Origin: Planctomycetales bacterium 4484_123
Lineage (GTDB): Bacteria; Planctomycetota; Phycisphaerae; SM23-33
Direction: 5' to 3'
Length of the DNA stretch: 22,480 nucleotides
NCBI GenBank assembly: GCA_002049885.1
Contig: MVCS01000011.1
Coordinates: forward strand, 1 to 22,480
Under the pieces are notes generated by a model. That model made no database searches and had not been told where the DNA came from. It was given only the letters and a program-made list of their open reading frames with translations. Below are positions 1 to 8,118 of this stretch, in pieces. How positions within the stretch are numbered: the first letter of the stretch is position 1; each line of letters starts with the position of its first letter. A program made the translations under genes and the position numbers.

Positions 1-1590
1 GAACTCCGCGACCGCACCAGCGATCGCCTGGGGGCCGAGACCGCCGCCATCTTCGATTTCCATCTGGCCCTGTTGGGCGACCGGGCCCTGCTGGAAAAAA
101 TCCGCCAGCTCATCCGCGAACGAAAGGTGACGGCCGAGTTCGCGGTGGCCTCGGTGCTCCGCGGCTACGCCAAGGAGTTTCTGCGGATGCCGGAGTACCT
201 CGCCGACCGCGTCAAGGACGTGTATGACATCGAGCGGCGGATCCTGCGAGTGCTGATCGGGCAGAGCCACGAGAGCCTCTCCAACCTGACCGAGGACGTG
301 GTGGTGCTGGCTCACGACCTGACGCCCTCGCAGGCGGCGAATCTTGGCCGCCAGCACATCCGCGGCCTGGCGACCGACGTCGGCGGGCGGACGAGCCATA
401 CCGCCATCGTCGCCCGCGCGTTGGGCATCCCTGCCGTGGTCGGCCTGAATGACGTCACCACCGCTGTCGATGCCGGCGACACCGTCATCATCGATGGCAA
501 CCACGGCGTGGTCATCATCGACCCCGACGAGGCCACCGTCGCCGAGCACCGTCAGGCCGCCGAGCGCATCATCGAATTCGAACACACCCTGGACCGGCTC
601 CGCGACCTGCCGGCGGTGACGCTCGACGGCCACGAGATCACCCTGCTGGGCAACATCGAGTTTCCCTCCGAGGCGGCCACGGTCATAGACAAGGGCGGGC
701 AGGGCATCGGACTGTACCGCACCGAGTTCCTGTATCTGGGCCAGGAGGTCAAGCCGACCGAGGAAGACCACTACCAGGCCTACCGCCAGGTCATCGAGAT
801 GATGGCGGGCCGGCCGGTGGTGATCCGCACGCTCGACCTGGGCGCCGACAAGTACACTCAGGAGCGTGCCGCGGCGCCCGAGCGGAACCCGTTTCTCGGC
901 TGCCGGAGCATCCGTTTCTGCTTCCGGCACCTGCACCTGTTCAAGACCCAGCTTCGCGCCATCCTCCGGGCCAGCCTGGAGGGCGACGTGTCGATCATGT
1001 TCCCGCTGATCAGCAGCGTGATGGAGGTCAGGCACGCCAAGATGATCCTGCGGGACGTACAAGAAGACCTGGAAGAGGAGGGCCTGGAGGTCCGTTCAGA
1101 CGTGCCGGTGGGCATCATGGTGGAGGTACCCTCCGTGGCGCTGATGTGCGACCAGTTCGTCAAGGAGGTGGACTTCTTTTCCATCGGCACGAACGACCTC
1201 ATCCAGTACACGCTGGCGGTGGACCGCGGCAACGAGCGGGTGGCGCCGCTGTTCACGGCAGCCCACCCGGCGGTGCTGAGGCTCATCAAGGAGGTAATCC
1301 GCGCCGGCCAGCGCCACAACCTGCCGGTGAGCTTATGCGGCGAGATGGCCTCCCAGCCGGAGTATGCCCTGTTGCTCATCGGCATGGGACTACGCACGCT
1401 CTCGGTGGCGCCGCCGGCAATCCCGCAAATAAAGAAACTTGTCCGCTCCATCACAATCCAGCAGGCGCGCAAGGTGGCCACGACGGTCATGGGCAGCGAG
1501 AGCGAACAGGTCGCCGGGCACGACAACGGCATGCAGATAGTCTCCTTCCTGCGCAGCGAGGTGCGCAGGGTCATACCCGAGGCCTTCTGA
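1..1590 (+). CDS. ptsI: PTS enzyme I (phosphoenolpyruvate-protein phosphotransferase), 5' end cut by window edge
   Basis: Enzyme I takes phosphate from PEP onto a histidine and passes it to HPr, the first cytoplasmic step of the sugar phosphotransferase system. The reading frame is open from base 1, and the in-frame TTG at 73 is not the true start, because the codons before it (ending AAIFDFHLALL) match the enzyme I N-terminal helical region. 529 residues are present, so only about 50 to 60 are missing. The swivelling phosphohistidine domain carries GGRTSHTAIVAR with the active His at window residue 133. The C-terminal PEP-binding barrel shows RTLDLGADK, GCRSIRF, a VEVPSVAL segment, SIGTNDLIQYTLAVDR and LCGEMA, the last with the conserved catalytic Cys at residue 446. 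All key residues are intact. HPr would be expected just upstream, outside the window. The next gene follows on the same strand after about 120 bp. Confidence 0.96.
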   Translation, partial: ELRDRTSDRLGAETAAIFDFHLALLGDRALLEKIRQLIRERKVTAEFAVASVLRGYAKEFLRMPEYLADRVKDVYDIERRILRVLIGQSHESLSNLTEDVVVLAHDLTPSQAANLGRQHIRGLATDVGGRTSHTAIVARALGIPAVVGLNDVTTAVDAGDTVIIDGNHGVVIIDPDEATVAEHRQAAERIIEFEHTLDRLRDLPAVTLDGHEITLLGNIEFPSEAATVIDKGGQGIGLYRTEFLYLGQEVKPTEEDHYQAYRQVIEMMAGRPVVIRTLDLGADKYTQERAAAPERNPFLGCRSIRFCFRHLHLFKTQLRAILRASLEGDVSIMFPLISSVMEVRHAKMILRDVQEDLEEEGLEVRSDVPVGIMVEVPSVALMCDQFVKEVDFFSIGTNDLIQYTLAVDRGNERVAPLFTAAHPAVLRLIKEVIRAGQRHNLPVSLCGEMASQPEYALLLIGMGLRTLSVAPPAIPQIKKLVRSITIQQARKVATTVMGSESEQVAGHDNGMQIVSFLRSEVRRVIPEAF

Positions 1591-1713
1591 CGCTGCCGGC
1601 GGCGGGACCGGTCTCCATCGGCGCCGCTGGAGGTGAAGGACAGACTGGTGCACGGAACGACGGGCCGGCCTGTTGCCGGGGCGGGCCGAACCGGAGAAAG
1701 GACGTCAACAAGC

Positions 1714-2421
1714 TTGGCAGCGCATTGGGGTGTGTGGTTTGCCGTGGGCGGCGACCTGCGCTTCCTGAGCCATCACGAGATGATGCGGCTGATGGAGCGG
1801 GCGGTCGCGCGCGCGGAGCTGCCGGTGGAGTTCTCCAGGGGCTTCAACCCCCGGCCCAGGGTATCCCTGCCTCTGCCCCGGCCGGTGGGGGTCGCCAGCC
1901 GCTGCGAACTGATGCTGCTGAGGCTCTCGGCGCCCATGCCGGCAAGCGAGCTGAAGGACAGGCTTGCACGGGAGTTGCCCGCCGGCCTGACCGTGCTGCG
2001 CGCCCAGCCCCTGCCCACAAGGCCAGTGAAGGTCATTGCCGCCAGCTACGAGATGCACCTGGACGCCGGGCAGGCCGCACGAGTCCGCCAACAACTGGCG
2101 GAGCTGGCACGTGCGGAGGCCTGGCCCGTCGTTCGCGGACAGTCCGGGCGGGGGGAACGCCGACAAGGCACGATCGACCTGAAGGGCAAGGTTGCGCAGT
2201 TGTCGCTGGAAGGCCAACGGCTGTCGTTCGTCCTTCCCGCCGATCTGCAGCGCCCGGCGCGGTGCCTGGACGTGCTGGTGCTGCTGGGGCTGGCCGGCAG
2301 GACCCTGGAAGAACCAGGGCGCGCTGCGGACGCGGGCGAGGCCCTGGCCAGCCTGGTGCGGACGGACGTGGAATGCCGATTCGATTCTAGCAAGGACGTG
2401 GAAAGGGACATGGACGGATGA
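1714..2421 (+). CDS. DUF2344 (TIGR03936-type, radical-SAM-linked) protein, stand-alone
   Basis: This protein matches the DUF2344 family, which usually sits as the C-terminal part of, or beside, a radical SAM protein next to RNase G. Its biochemical role is not settled. The signature is clear near the N-terminus: GGDLRFLSHHEMMRLMERAV, then a GFNPRPRVSLPLPRPVGV segment. No radical SAM CxxxCxxC motif is present here, nor in the flanking sequence seen. I chose the TTG at 1714 because GGAGAAAGGA lies about 11 bases upstream and it leaves the usual short lead before the domain. A GTG at 1633 would add 27 residues with no family resemblance. The stop overlaps the RNase E/G start as ATGA (2418-2421), so the two are very likely translationally coupled. 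The family is secure; the start is less so. Confidence 0.85.
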   Translation: MAAHWGVWFAVGGDLRFLSHHEMMRLMERAVARAELPVEFSRGFNPRPRVSLPLPRPVGVASRCELMLLRLSAPMPASELKDRLARELPAGLTVLRAQPLPTRPVKVIAASYEMHLDAGQAARVRQQLAELARAEAWPVVRGQSGRGERRQGTIDLKGKVAQLSLEGQRLSFVLPADLQRPARCLDVLVLLGLAGRTLEEPGRAADAGEALASLVRTDVECRFDSSKDVERDMDG

Positions 2422-4478
2422 CGAAAGAGATCAAGAAAGAGATGTTCATCAACGCCGAGCGGGACGAGTGCCGCATCGCCATCGTCGCCGCCGGTACCTT
2501 GAGCGAGCTGTACGTGGAGCGCGCCTCGCAGGCCTCGCAGGTGGGCAACATCTACAAGGGGCGGATCACCAACGTCGAGCCCTCCATTCAGGCAGCCTTC
2601 GTGGACTTCGGAACCGAGAAGAACGGTTTCCTGCACATCTCCGACCTGCATCCGCAGTACTTCCCCGGCCAGAACCATCGGCCCGAGGCGGTAGGTCGCA
2701 AGCGGGCCCGGAAGGAACGCCCCCCCATCCAGTCCTGTCTCCGCCGTGGCCAGGAGCTGATCGTCCAGGTCACCAAGGAGGGCGTGGGCACCAAGGGGGC
2801 GACGCTGACGACGTATCTGTCCATCCCGGGGCGATATCTGGTGTTGATGCCGGGCATGCACCGCCTGGGCGTATCGCGCAAGATCGAGGACGAGGCCGCC
2901 CGGGCCAAGGCCCGCAGCCTGCTGCAGGAACTCAAGCCCCCGCCGGAGATGGGCTTCATCGTCCGCACCGCCGGTCTGGACCGACCCAAACAGGACCTCC
3001 AGCGCGACCTGAACTACCTGCTGCGACTGTGGAAGGCCGTCTCCCAGCGCAGCAAGGAGGCCCGTGCCCCAGCCGAGCTCTACCAGGAATCCGACCTGGT
3101 CATCCGCACCATCCGCGACGTGTACACCACTGAGATCGACCGCATCGTCTGCGACGACGAGGCCGTGGCCTGCAAGGTCAAGGAGTTCCTCCGGCTCATC
3201 CTGCCGCGCTCCGCCCACCGGGTGGAACTGTACAGCGGGGAGGTATCTCTGTTCCATGCCTTCGGGCTGGAGGCGGAACTGGAGGGCATCAACTCCCCGC
3301 ACGTGCCCCTGCCCTCCGGCGGGTCCATCGTCATCGACCAGACCGAGGCCCTGGTGGCCATCGACGTCAATTCGGGGCGATTCCGCGACACCGAGGACGC
3401 CGAGACCACCGCCGTGCGCATCAACACGGAGGCCGCCCGCGAGGTCGCGCGCCAGCTCCGGTTGCGGGACCTGGGCGGAGTGATCGTCATCGACTTCATC
3501 GACATGACCGTCGAGAGGCACCGCCGGAAGATCGAGAAGCTCCTGCGCCAAGAGGTCAAGAAAGACCGCGCCCGCACGAAGCTCCTGCGGATGAGCCGGT
3601 TCGGCATCGTGGAGATGACCCGCCAGCGCGTCCGCCCGTCCCTGGCCAGCAGCATCTTCCAGCCCTGCCCATGCTGCGGGGGGTCCGGGAGGGTCAAGTC
3701 GGCCGAGTCGCAGTCGCTGGCGGCGATGCGGCTGCTCCGGCTGGCAGCCAGCGACCCGGAGGTGGCCACCATCGAGCTGACCGTCTCGGCGGCCCTGGCA
3801 GACCACCTGCTCAACTACCTCCGCGACGACATCTCCGAAGTGCACCAGCGCACCGGCACAAACATCCGCATCCACGTGGACCCGGAGATGCCCGCCGACC
3901 GGACCCAGATACACTGCCTGGACGCCCGCGGCTCGCAACTGGGCTGGGACCCCACCAGCGCCATGCGGCGGCGGGCCGGGGACGTCCCCACCAGAGAGAT
4001 CACCAAGGCCGAGGTGGAGGCCTTCCGCAAGCGCACCGCCGGCGCCGCCCCGGCCGAGGCTCCAGCCGAACCCGCGCCCGTCGAGGCACCGGCCCCAAAG
4101 AAGAAAAAAAAGAGACGCCCCAAGCGCAAAGCCAAGCCCCAGCCAGAGAGTATCGAAGCACCCCCTGCTGAGTCGAAGGAACAACCCCCAAAGGCCAAGA
4201 AGGCCAAGCCCGCCCGAAAGCGACCGAGGCGCGCCCGCAGCGAGAAGAAGGACCAGTCGCCCCAGCCGCCCGCATCGGACGAGGCCAAGGCCGCTGCCCA
4301 AGAGACGGCAGAACAGCCCCCCGCCGAGCCCGAAGGCCGTGCCGGCCGGCAAGCCGGCAAGAAAAGCACCGGCGCCCGCAGGAAGCGCAAGCGGACCACG
4401 AAGGCCCAAGCCGCCCGGTCCCCAGGCCAGACGGCCAGCGGCAGCCAACCCGGCCCCGGCGACCAGGCCCGTGATTGA
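2418..4478 (+). CDS. Ribonuclease E/G family endoribonuclease with long basic C-terminal tail
   Basis: This is a single-strand-specific endoribonuclease for rRNA maturation and mRNA turnover. Of its 686 residues, about 1-525 form the catalytic region. An S1-like domain lies near 38-125 (NIYKGRITNVEPSIQAAFVD and following). The RNase H-like/DNase I-like core has the two metal-binding aspartates expected from E. coli RNase E, D316 in AIDVNSG and D359 in VIVIDFIDM, and N318 is also kept. The Zn-link motif is CPCC at 417-420, followed by GGSGRV. Residues about 540-686 are rich in Ala, Pro, Lys and Arg, including KKKKKRRPKRK at 561-571, and look disordered and RNA- or partner-binding. The length lies between E. 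coli RNase G (about 490) and RNase E (about 1060), so I leave the symbol open. The start overlaps the previous gene by ATGA. Confidence 0.95.
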   Translation: MTKEIKKEMFINAERDECRIAIVAAGTLSELYVERASQASQVGNIYKGRITNVEPSIQAAFVDFGTEKNGFLHISDLHPQYFPGQNHRPEAVGRKRARKERPPIQSCLRRGQELIVQVTKEGVGTKGATLTTYLSIPGRYLVLMPGMHRLGVSRKIEDEAARAKARSLLQELKPPPEMGFIVRTAGLDRPKQDLQRDLNYLLRLWKAVSQRSKEARAPAELYQESDLVIRTIRDVYTTEIDRIVCDDEAVACKVKEFLRLILPRSAHRVELYSGEVSLFHAFGLEAELEGINSPHVPLPSGGSIVIDQTEALVAIDVNSGRFRDTEDAETTAVRINTEAAREVARQLRLRDLGGVIVIDFIDMTVERHRRKIEKLLRQEVKKDRARTKLLRMSRFGIVEMTRQRVRPSLASSIFQPCPCCGGSGRVKSAESQSLAAMRLLRLAASDPEVATIELTVSAALADHLLNYLRDDISEVHQRTGTNIRIHVDPEMPADRTQIHCLDARGSQLGWDPTSAMRRRAGDVPTREITKAEVEAFRKRTAGAAPAEAPAEPAPVEAPAPKKKKKRRPKRKAKPQPESIEAPPAESKEQPPKAKKAKPARKRPRRARSEKKDQSPQPPASDEAKAAAQETAEQPPAEPEGRAGRQAGKKSTGARRKRKRTTKAQAARSPGQTASGSQPGPGDQARD

Positions 4479-4565
4479 ACGGGGCAATACGGTCCACCAC
4501 TCGCCGTTAGCGGGTTTAGGTAGAGGACGGTTCTTGGGCCAGACTGGAGACGCAGAGAACCAAAA

Positions 4566-5126
4566 ATGAGAGGTCTCATGAAAGGCGTGAAGCTGACGGT
4601 GGCAGTGGCGCTGGCGGTGGGATGGCTCTGGGTCCCGGCCTGGGCCGAGGAAGGCCGGCGCCGCGGCGGTGAGCTGCGCGGTCTGTTCGTCCGCCGGGCC
4701 GAGCGCCGGATCGGCCAGCGCCAGCACCTCGCCATCGTGCTCAGGCCGCTGGAGGGCGACGAACACGTCACGCTGCTGGTGCCGCGAGGCCGGTACGCCG
4801 ACATCGCCCGGAAGCTGCCCGAGGGTCAGAAGGTCGAGGCGGCCTTCGTCGTGGAAGACGGCCAGCGATGGCTTACGGTCCTGGAGGTCGTGCGCCCGCG
4901 TGAACGCCGGCAGGAAGGCCGGCGCGAGGCCTGCCGCGGAGCCGAACGCCCCAGCCGGGGCGAGTCGGCCGAACTGCGGGCGCTCATCCGCCGGTTCCAG
5001 GAGAGCATCGAGCGGCTGGCGAGGCAGGTCAAGGAGCTCCGGGCCGAGACGGCCCGCCTGCGCCGGGAACTGGCCGAGAGGGGCATGGTCACGAAGAAGC
5101 CCGGCCGACGGGGCGAGAAGGACTGA
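4566..5126 (+). CDS. Hypothetical secreted protein with C-terminal coiled coil
   Basis: I do not recognise a family for this 186-residue protein. A short basic start is followed by a hydrophobic stretch at residues 8-26 ending PAWA before EEG, which reads as a Sec signal peptide cut after Ala27. A compact, beta-looking middle section (about 35-110; LAIVLRPLEGDEHVTLLVP, then VEAAFVVEDGQRWLTVLEVV) suggests a small OB- or SH3-like barrel, but that is only a guess. Residues about 136-172 have the heptad pattern of a coiled coil, and the protein ends in a basic tail. An ATG at 4578 (Met5) has AGAGG four bases upstream and may be the true start; it would still leave a full signal peptide. The gene lies 87 bp after the RNase E/G gene and converges on the propeller gene with 30 bp between stops. 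Confidence 0.75.
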   Translation: MRGLMKGVKLTVAVALAVGWLWVPAWAEEGRRRGGELRGLFVRRAERRIGQRQHLAIVLRPLEGDEHVTLLVPRGRYADIARKLPEGQKVEAAFVVEDGQRWLTVLEVVRPRERRQEGRREACRGAERPSRGESAELRALIRRFQESIERLARQVKELRAETARLRRELAERGMVTKKPGRRGEKD

Positions 5127-5156
5127 ACGGGCCAGGGGTCGGCCGAGGCTCGTCGC

Positions 5157-6299
5157 CTACGGCTCGAGCTCCAGCACGTAGCGCCGGCGGGTGCCCTCGT
5201 GCATGCCGTCAAAGGCGATCTGCCGATCGTCATCGCGCCACGAGGGGTGCAGGTCGCGGCGTATCTCCGGCAAGGGCGGAGCGGGCGAATAGTAGCTGCC
5301 CAAGGACACCGGGCGGCCCGTGGCACTGCTTACCAGCAGCAGCTTGCGCATGCCCAGGCTATCCGGGTATGTGTCGGTCAGCAGCCAGCGCCGGTCATGG
5401 CTGTAACAGATGTGCCCGTCCCGGCGGATGACCTCGGCGAAGACCCTTTCACGCCGACGCTGCCCACGGGCGTCGATCTGCCAGCACGACGCGACGCCGT
5501 CCACCTCGGCCCAGGCCAGGATGGTACGGTCGTCCTTCCAGTCGAAGTGGCTGACCATCGGGCCGGGCAGGACGCGCAGCAACTCCTGCCCGCCGACGCC
5601 TACGGTCCACATCTGTGTCACCCATGGCCGCCGACCGGCGGGGACCCACCGGCACAGGAAGGCCAGCCGGTCGCCCGAGGGGTTGAAGCAGGCGTGGTTG
5701 AACCAGACCTTCTGCCGGCCGTAGCCCAAGGCCTGCTCCTGCCGGGCCGCCAAATCCGGAAACCTCACGATGAGGCGGTGCCGGCCGGTGGCGAAGTCCA
5801 GGATGCCCAGCCCGTCGTCGGCGGGGACGCTCTGGTCCTCGCCGGGGTCTGCCAGGCCTTCGTAGCCGTAGCCGGGCCTGGTGACTGCGATGCGGGCGAA
5901 GTTCAGCGTGGCGGCCAGCCTGCCGTCATCGCTCAGCGCCGCGATGGCCGGGCCGACGATCCGTTCCCGCCCGGATGCCGTGGCGTGGGCCACGCACACG
6001 AAGCGCCCCTCCCGGCGGTCGTTGAAGACAACGGTGCGGTCAGGGCCGCCCAGCCAGTGCAGCATCGCCCCCTGCTGGAAATTCCATGCCCGGGTCCGAG
6101 CCAGCGGGATGAAGGTCTCACCGTCGGCCAGGTCCACCACGCCCACCACGGCCTCGTCGTCAGGCCCGGGCGGACGGTCGGCGAAGTCCACCTCCAGCAC
6201 CAGGTGATATCGTCCCGTGGGGTCCCACGGGCGCATGTCGTAGTAACCGAAAAAATGGTGCCTCGGCCCAGTGGTGATGGCCCGCACGCGATAATCCAT
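5157..6299 (-). CDS. TolB-like beta-propeller protein (oligogalacturonate-lyase-like fold)
   Basis: About 380 residues with repeated beta-propeller blades of the TolB/oligogalacturonate-lyase type. Blade-like motifs recur: FFGYYDMRPWDPTGRYHLVL near the N-terminus, ALSDDGRLAATLNF, ACFNPSGDRLAFLCRW, SHDRRWLLTDTYPD and HPSWRDDDRQIAFDGMHEG at the end. Proteins with the YYD-PWD-GRY opening occur in Planctomycetota and Verrucomicrobiota and are often loosely annotated as oligogalacturonate lyase. I see nothing that proves lyase activity. No signal peptide is visible, so a cytoplasmic site is likely unless the start is wrong. I chose the ATG at 6299 because AGGGG lies about 6 bases upstream; an upstream in-frame ATG at 6359 has no ribosome site and adds unrelated residues. 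It is the last gene of a minus-strand block and lies about 210 bp past accD, so it may have its own promoter. Confidence 0.8.
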   Translation of the reverse strand: MDYRVRAITTGPRHHFFGYYDMRPWDPTGRYHLVLEVDFADRPPGPDDEAVVGVVDLADGETFIPLARTRAWNFQQGAMLHWLGGPDRTVVFNDRREGRFVCVAHATASGRERIVGPAIAALSDDGRLAATLNFARIAVTRPGYGYEGLADPGEDQSVPADDGLGILDFATGRHRLIVRFPDLAARQEQALGYGRQKVWFNHACFNPSGDRLAFLCRWVPAGRRPWVTQMWTVGVGGQELLRVLPGPMVSHFDWKDDRTILAWAEVDGVASCWQIDARGQRRRERVFAEVIRRDGHICYSHDRRWLLTDTYPDSLGMRKLLLVSSATGRPVSLGSYYSPAPPLPEIRRDLHPSWRDDDRQIAFDGMHEGTRRRYVLELEP

Positions 6300-6482
6300 C
6301 AGCACCCCTGGCCCTCGCCAAAGACCCATCCAATTCCCCCGGTCCGGCTCCGGCGCCATCTGCGGCGAGCCCGATCAGTGCAAGGCTCACTCGGCACGAT
6401 ATGACGCCTCTTCAAGACGATGGAGAAAGGCATGCGGCGTCTATACCTATGCGTCCGTGGACATGCGACCATGTTACTACGT

Positions 6483-6509
6483 AAGTCTGTGCAATCTGTG
6501 TAATCTGTG
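6483..6509. repeat. Three tandem 9-bp units between accD and the propeller gene
   Basis: Three consecutive 9-bp copies of NA(A/G)TCTGTG start at 6483, 6492 and 6501 (AAGTCTGTG, CAATCTGTG, TAATCTGTG). On the minus strand, the direction of both flanking genes, this reads as CACAGATTA-type units just past the accD stop. The unit is AT-richer than its surroundings. Similar AATCTGTGTAATCTGTG strings are, from memory, a common dispersed intergenic repeat in environmental bacteria; I cannot check that here. Confidence 0.7.
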
Positions 6510-6511
6510 AA

Positions 6512-7378
6512 CTACTTGCCGCACAGGTCGATAAGCCGGGCGATCTCGCTGCGCAACTCCCGGCGAGGGACGATCATGTCGATGAAACCATGCTCGAGCA
6601 GGAACTCCGCGCGCTGGAAGCCCTCGGGCAGCTCGGCCCTGATGGTGTTGGCGATGACCCGCGGGCCAGCGAAGGCGACCATCGCCCCCGGCTCGGCGAT
6701 GATGACATCGCCCAGCATGGCGAAGGAGGCGGTGGTGCCGCCGGTGGTGGGGTCGGCCAGGACGGAGATGAACAACCCGCCGGCCTGATCGAAACGACCC
6801 AGTGCGGCGCTGGTCTTGGCCATCTGCATCACCGAGAGTGCGCCCTCATGCATCCGCGCCCCGCCGGACATGCACACTATCACCAGCGGCAGCCCGTGCC
6901 CGGTGGCGTACTCCACCAACAGGGTAACCTTCTCCCCCACCACCGAGCCCATCGAGCCCATGAGGAACTCCCCCTCCATCACCCCCAGGGCCAGTCGCCG
7001 GCCCTTGATGTAGCCCACCCCGGTAAGCACGGCCTCAGTGATGGAGGTCTTGGCCTGCTCCCGCGAGAGACGCTCAGCATAGCTTTGCCCGCGCCACTTG
7101 AATCCAAGCGGGTCGTCCGGGCCGATGTCGGCGAAGAGCTCCTCGAAGCTGTCAGGGTCGGTCAACTGCTCGATGCGAGTCCTGGCCGGCACCCGGAAGT
7201 GGGCCCCGCACTCGGGACAGACCTCCAGGTTCTCCGCCACCGTCTTGCAGTACAAGGTGGCCTGGCAGGCGTTGCAGCGCATCCACAGCCCGTCCGGCAA
7301 CTCGCGCTTCTTGCGGTGAGGCGGGCCCTCGGGCGTGGGGAAGAACTGATACGGAGAAGTGGCAGAAGTCTCGGCCAT
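6512..7378 (-). CDS. accD: Acetyl-CoA carboxylase carboxyltransferase subunit beta
   Basis: AccD, with AccA, moves the carboxyl group from carboxybiotin to acetyl-CoA, making malonyl-CoA for fatty-acid synthesis in the cytoplasm. The 288 residues match the usual length. The N-terminal C4 zinc ribbon is present at about residues 34-56 (CNAC, then CPEC). The crotonase-like carboxyltransferase core follows, with GVGYIKGRRLALGVMEGEFL, MGSMGSVVGEK, the oxyanion-type segment CMSGGARMHEG, then DPTTGGTTASFAMLGDV and AGPRVIANTIRAELPEGFQ. The ATG at 7378 has GGGAGG about 10 bases upstream. It lies 32 bp after rpe and is probably the last member of the pgk run. accA is not in the window. Confidence 0.97.
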   Translation of the reverse strand: MAETSATSPYQFFPTPEGPPHRKKRELPDGLWMRCNACQATLYCKTVAENLEVCPECGAHFRVPARTRIEQLTDPDSFEELFADIGPDDPLGFKWRGQSYAERLSREQAKTSITEAVLTGVGYIKGRRLALGVMEGEFLMGSMGSVVGEKVTLLVEYATGHGLPLVIVCMSGGARMHEGALSVMQMAKTSAALGRFDQAGGLFISVLADPTTGGTTASFAMLGDVIIAEPGAMVAFAGPRVIANTIRAELPEGFQRAEFLLEHGFIDMIVPRRELRSEIARLIDLCGK

Positions 7379-7410
7379 GGTGTATTCGCCTCCCGGCTCG
7401 ACGGCGGGCA

Positions 7411-8118
7411 CTAACGCCGCTCGGCAGCGCCCTCGGTGGCCGAGGCCCGCAGGGCGGCAATCGCGCCGGGGATGTCCCCGCTGCGAAAGACGCCCACGCC
7501 CGCCACGAAGACGTCCGCACCCGCCTGGGCGCACGCCCGGGCCGTGGCCGGATTGATCCCGCCGTCCACTTCCAGGCGCCTGGCCGGCCCCAACCACGAC
7601 CGGACCTGCCGGATCTTCGGCAACTGGTCTTCCATGAACCGCTGGCCGCCGTAGCCCGGCTCGACGGTCATCACCAATACCATATCGACCTGGTCGATGA
7701 AAGGCCGCAACGTCTCCGCCGGCGTCCCGGGCCTGAGGGTCAGGCCCACGCCCAGCCCACGCCGCCGCAACAGGTCGATGACCGCCTGCGGGTCGCTGTC
7801 GGCCTCGATGTGAAAGGTCACCGAGTCCGCGCCCGCTTCGGCGAAGCGCTCGGCATAGTATAGCGCGTCGGTGACCATGATGTGCACGTCCAGGGGACAG
7901 TCCGTGAAGGCCCGGGCGCTCTGGACGAACCCCGGCCCCATGGACAGGTTGGGCACGAAGTGGCCGTCCATGATGTCCACGTGCAGCACGTCGGCCCCGC
8001 CGGCCACCGCCGCGGATACCATCTCGCCGACGCGCATGAAGTCCGCCGCCAACAGCGATGGCGCTATCAGCGGCCCCGGCCCCAGCCGCTGCCAAGGATT
8101 GCCTCGCTGGCCGCTCAC
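7411..8118 (-). CDS. rpe: Ribulose-phosphate 3-epimerase
   Basis: Rpe interconverts ribulose 5-phosphate and xylulose 5-phosphate in the pentose phosphate and Calvin pathways. It is a metal-dependent TIM barrel. The 235 residues carry the family motifs in order: IAPSLLAADF, HVDIMDGHFVPNLSMGP with the catalytic Asp and metal His, DVHIMV, MTVEPGYGGQRF, the phosphate-binding EVDGGIN, and GADVFVAGVGVF. The start is a GTG at 8118 whose first bases overlap the preceding gene's stop as GTGA (8115-8118), so translation is probably coupled to the PQQ-propeller gene. accD follows after 32 bp. The enzyme appears complete, with about 14 residues before the first strand. Confidence 0.96.
   Translation of the reverse strand: MSGQRGNPWQRLGPGPLIAPSLLAADFMRVGEMVSAAVAGGADVLHVDIMDGHFVPNLSMGPGFVQSARAFTDCPLDVHIMVTDALYYAERFAEAGADSVTFHIEADSDPQAVIDLLRRRGLGVGLTLRPGTPAETLRPFIDQVDMVLVMTVEPGYGGQRFMEDQLPKIRQVRSWLGPARRLEVDGGINPATARACAQAGADVFVAGVGVFRSGDIPGAIAALRASATEGAAERR

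Noticed and set aside
1591..1713. Possible hairpin after ptsI (GCGGCG and CGCCGC around 1600-1630)
   Set aside because: Only 6 bp with a 17-base loop and no T-run, which is unremarkable in DNA this GC-rich.
2046..4766. Very long open frame antisense to the DUF2344 and RNase E/G genes
   Set aside because: Its translation is Gly/Leu/Ala-rich low complexity with no domain, and the opposite strand carries two unmistakable genes. High GC makes long antisense frames common.
5199..6404. Plus-strand open frame of about 400 codons over the propeller gene
   Set aside because: The translation is His/Gln/Pro-rich shadow sequence, while the minus strand shows repeated propeller motifs.
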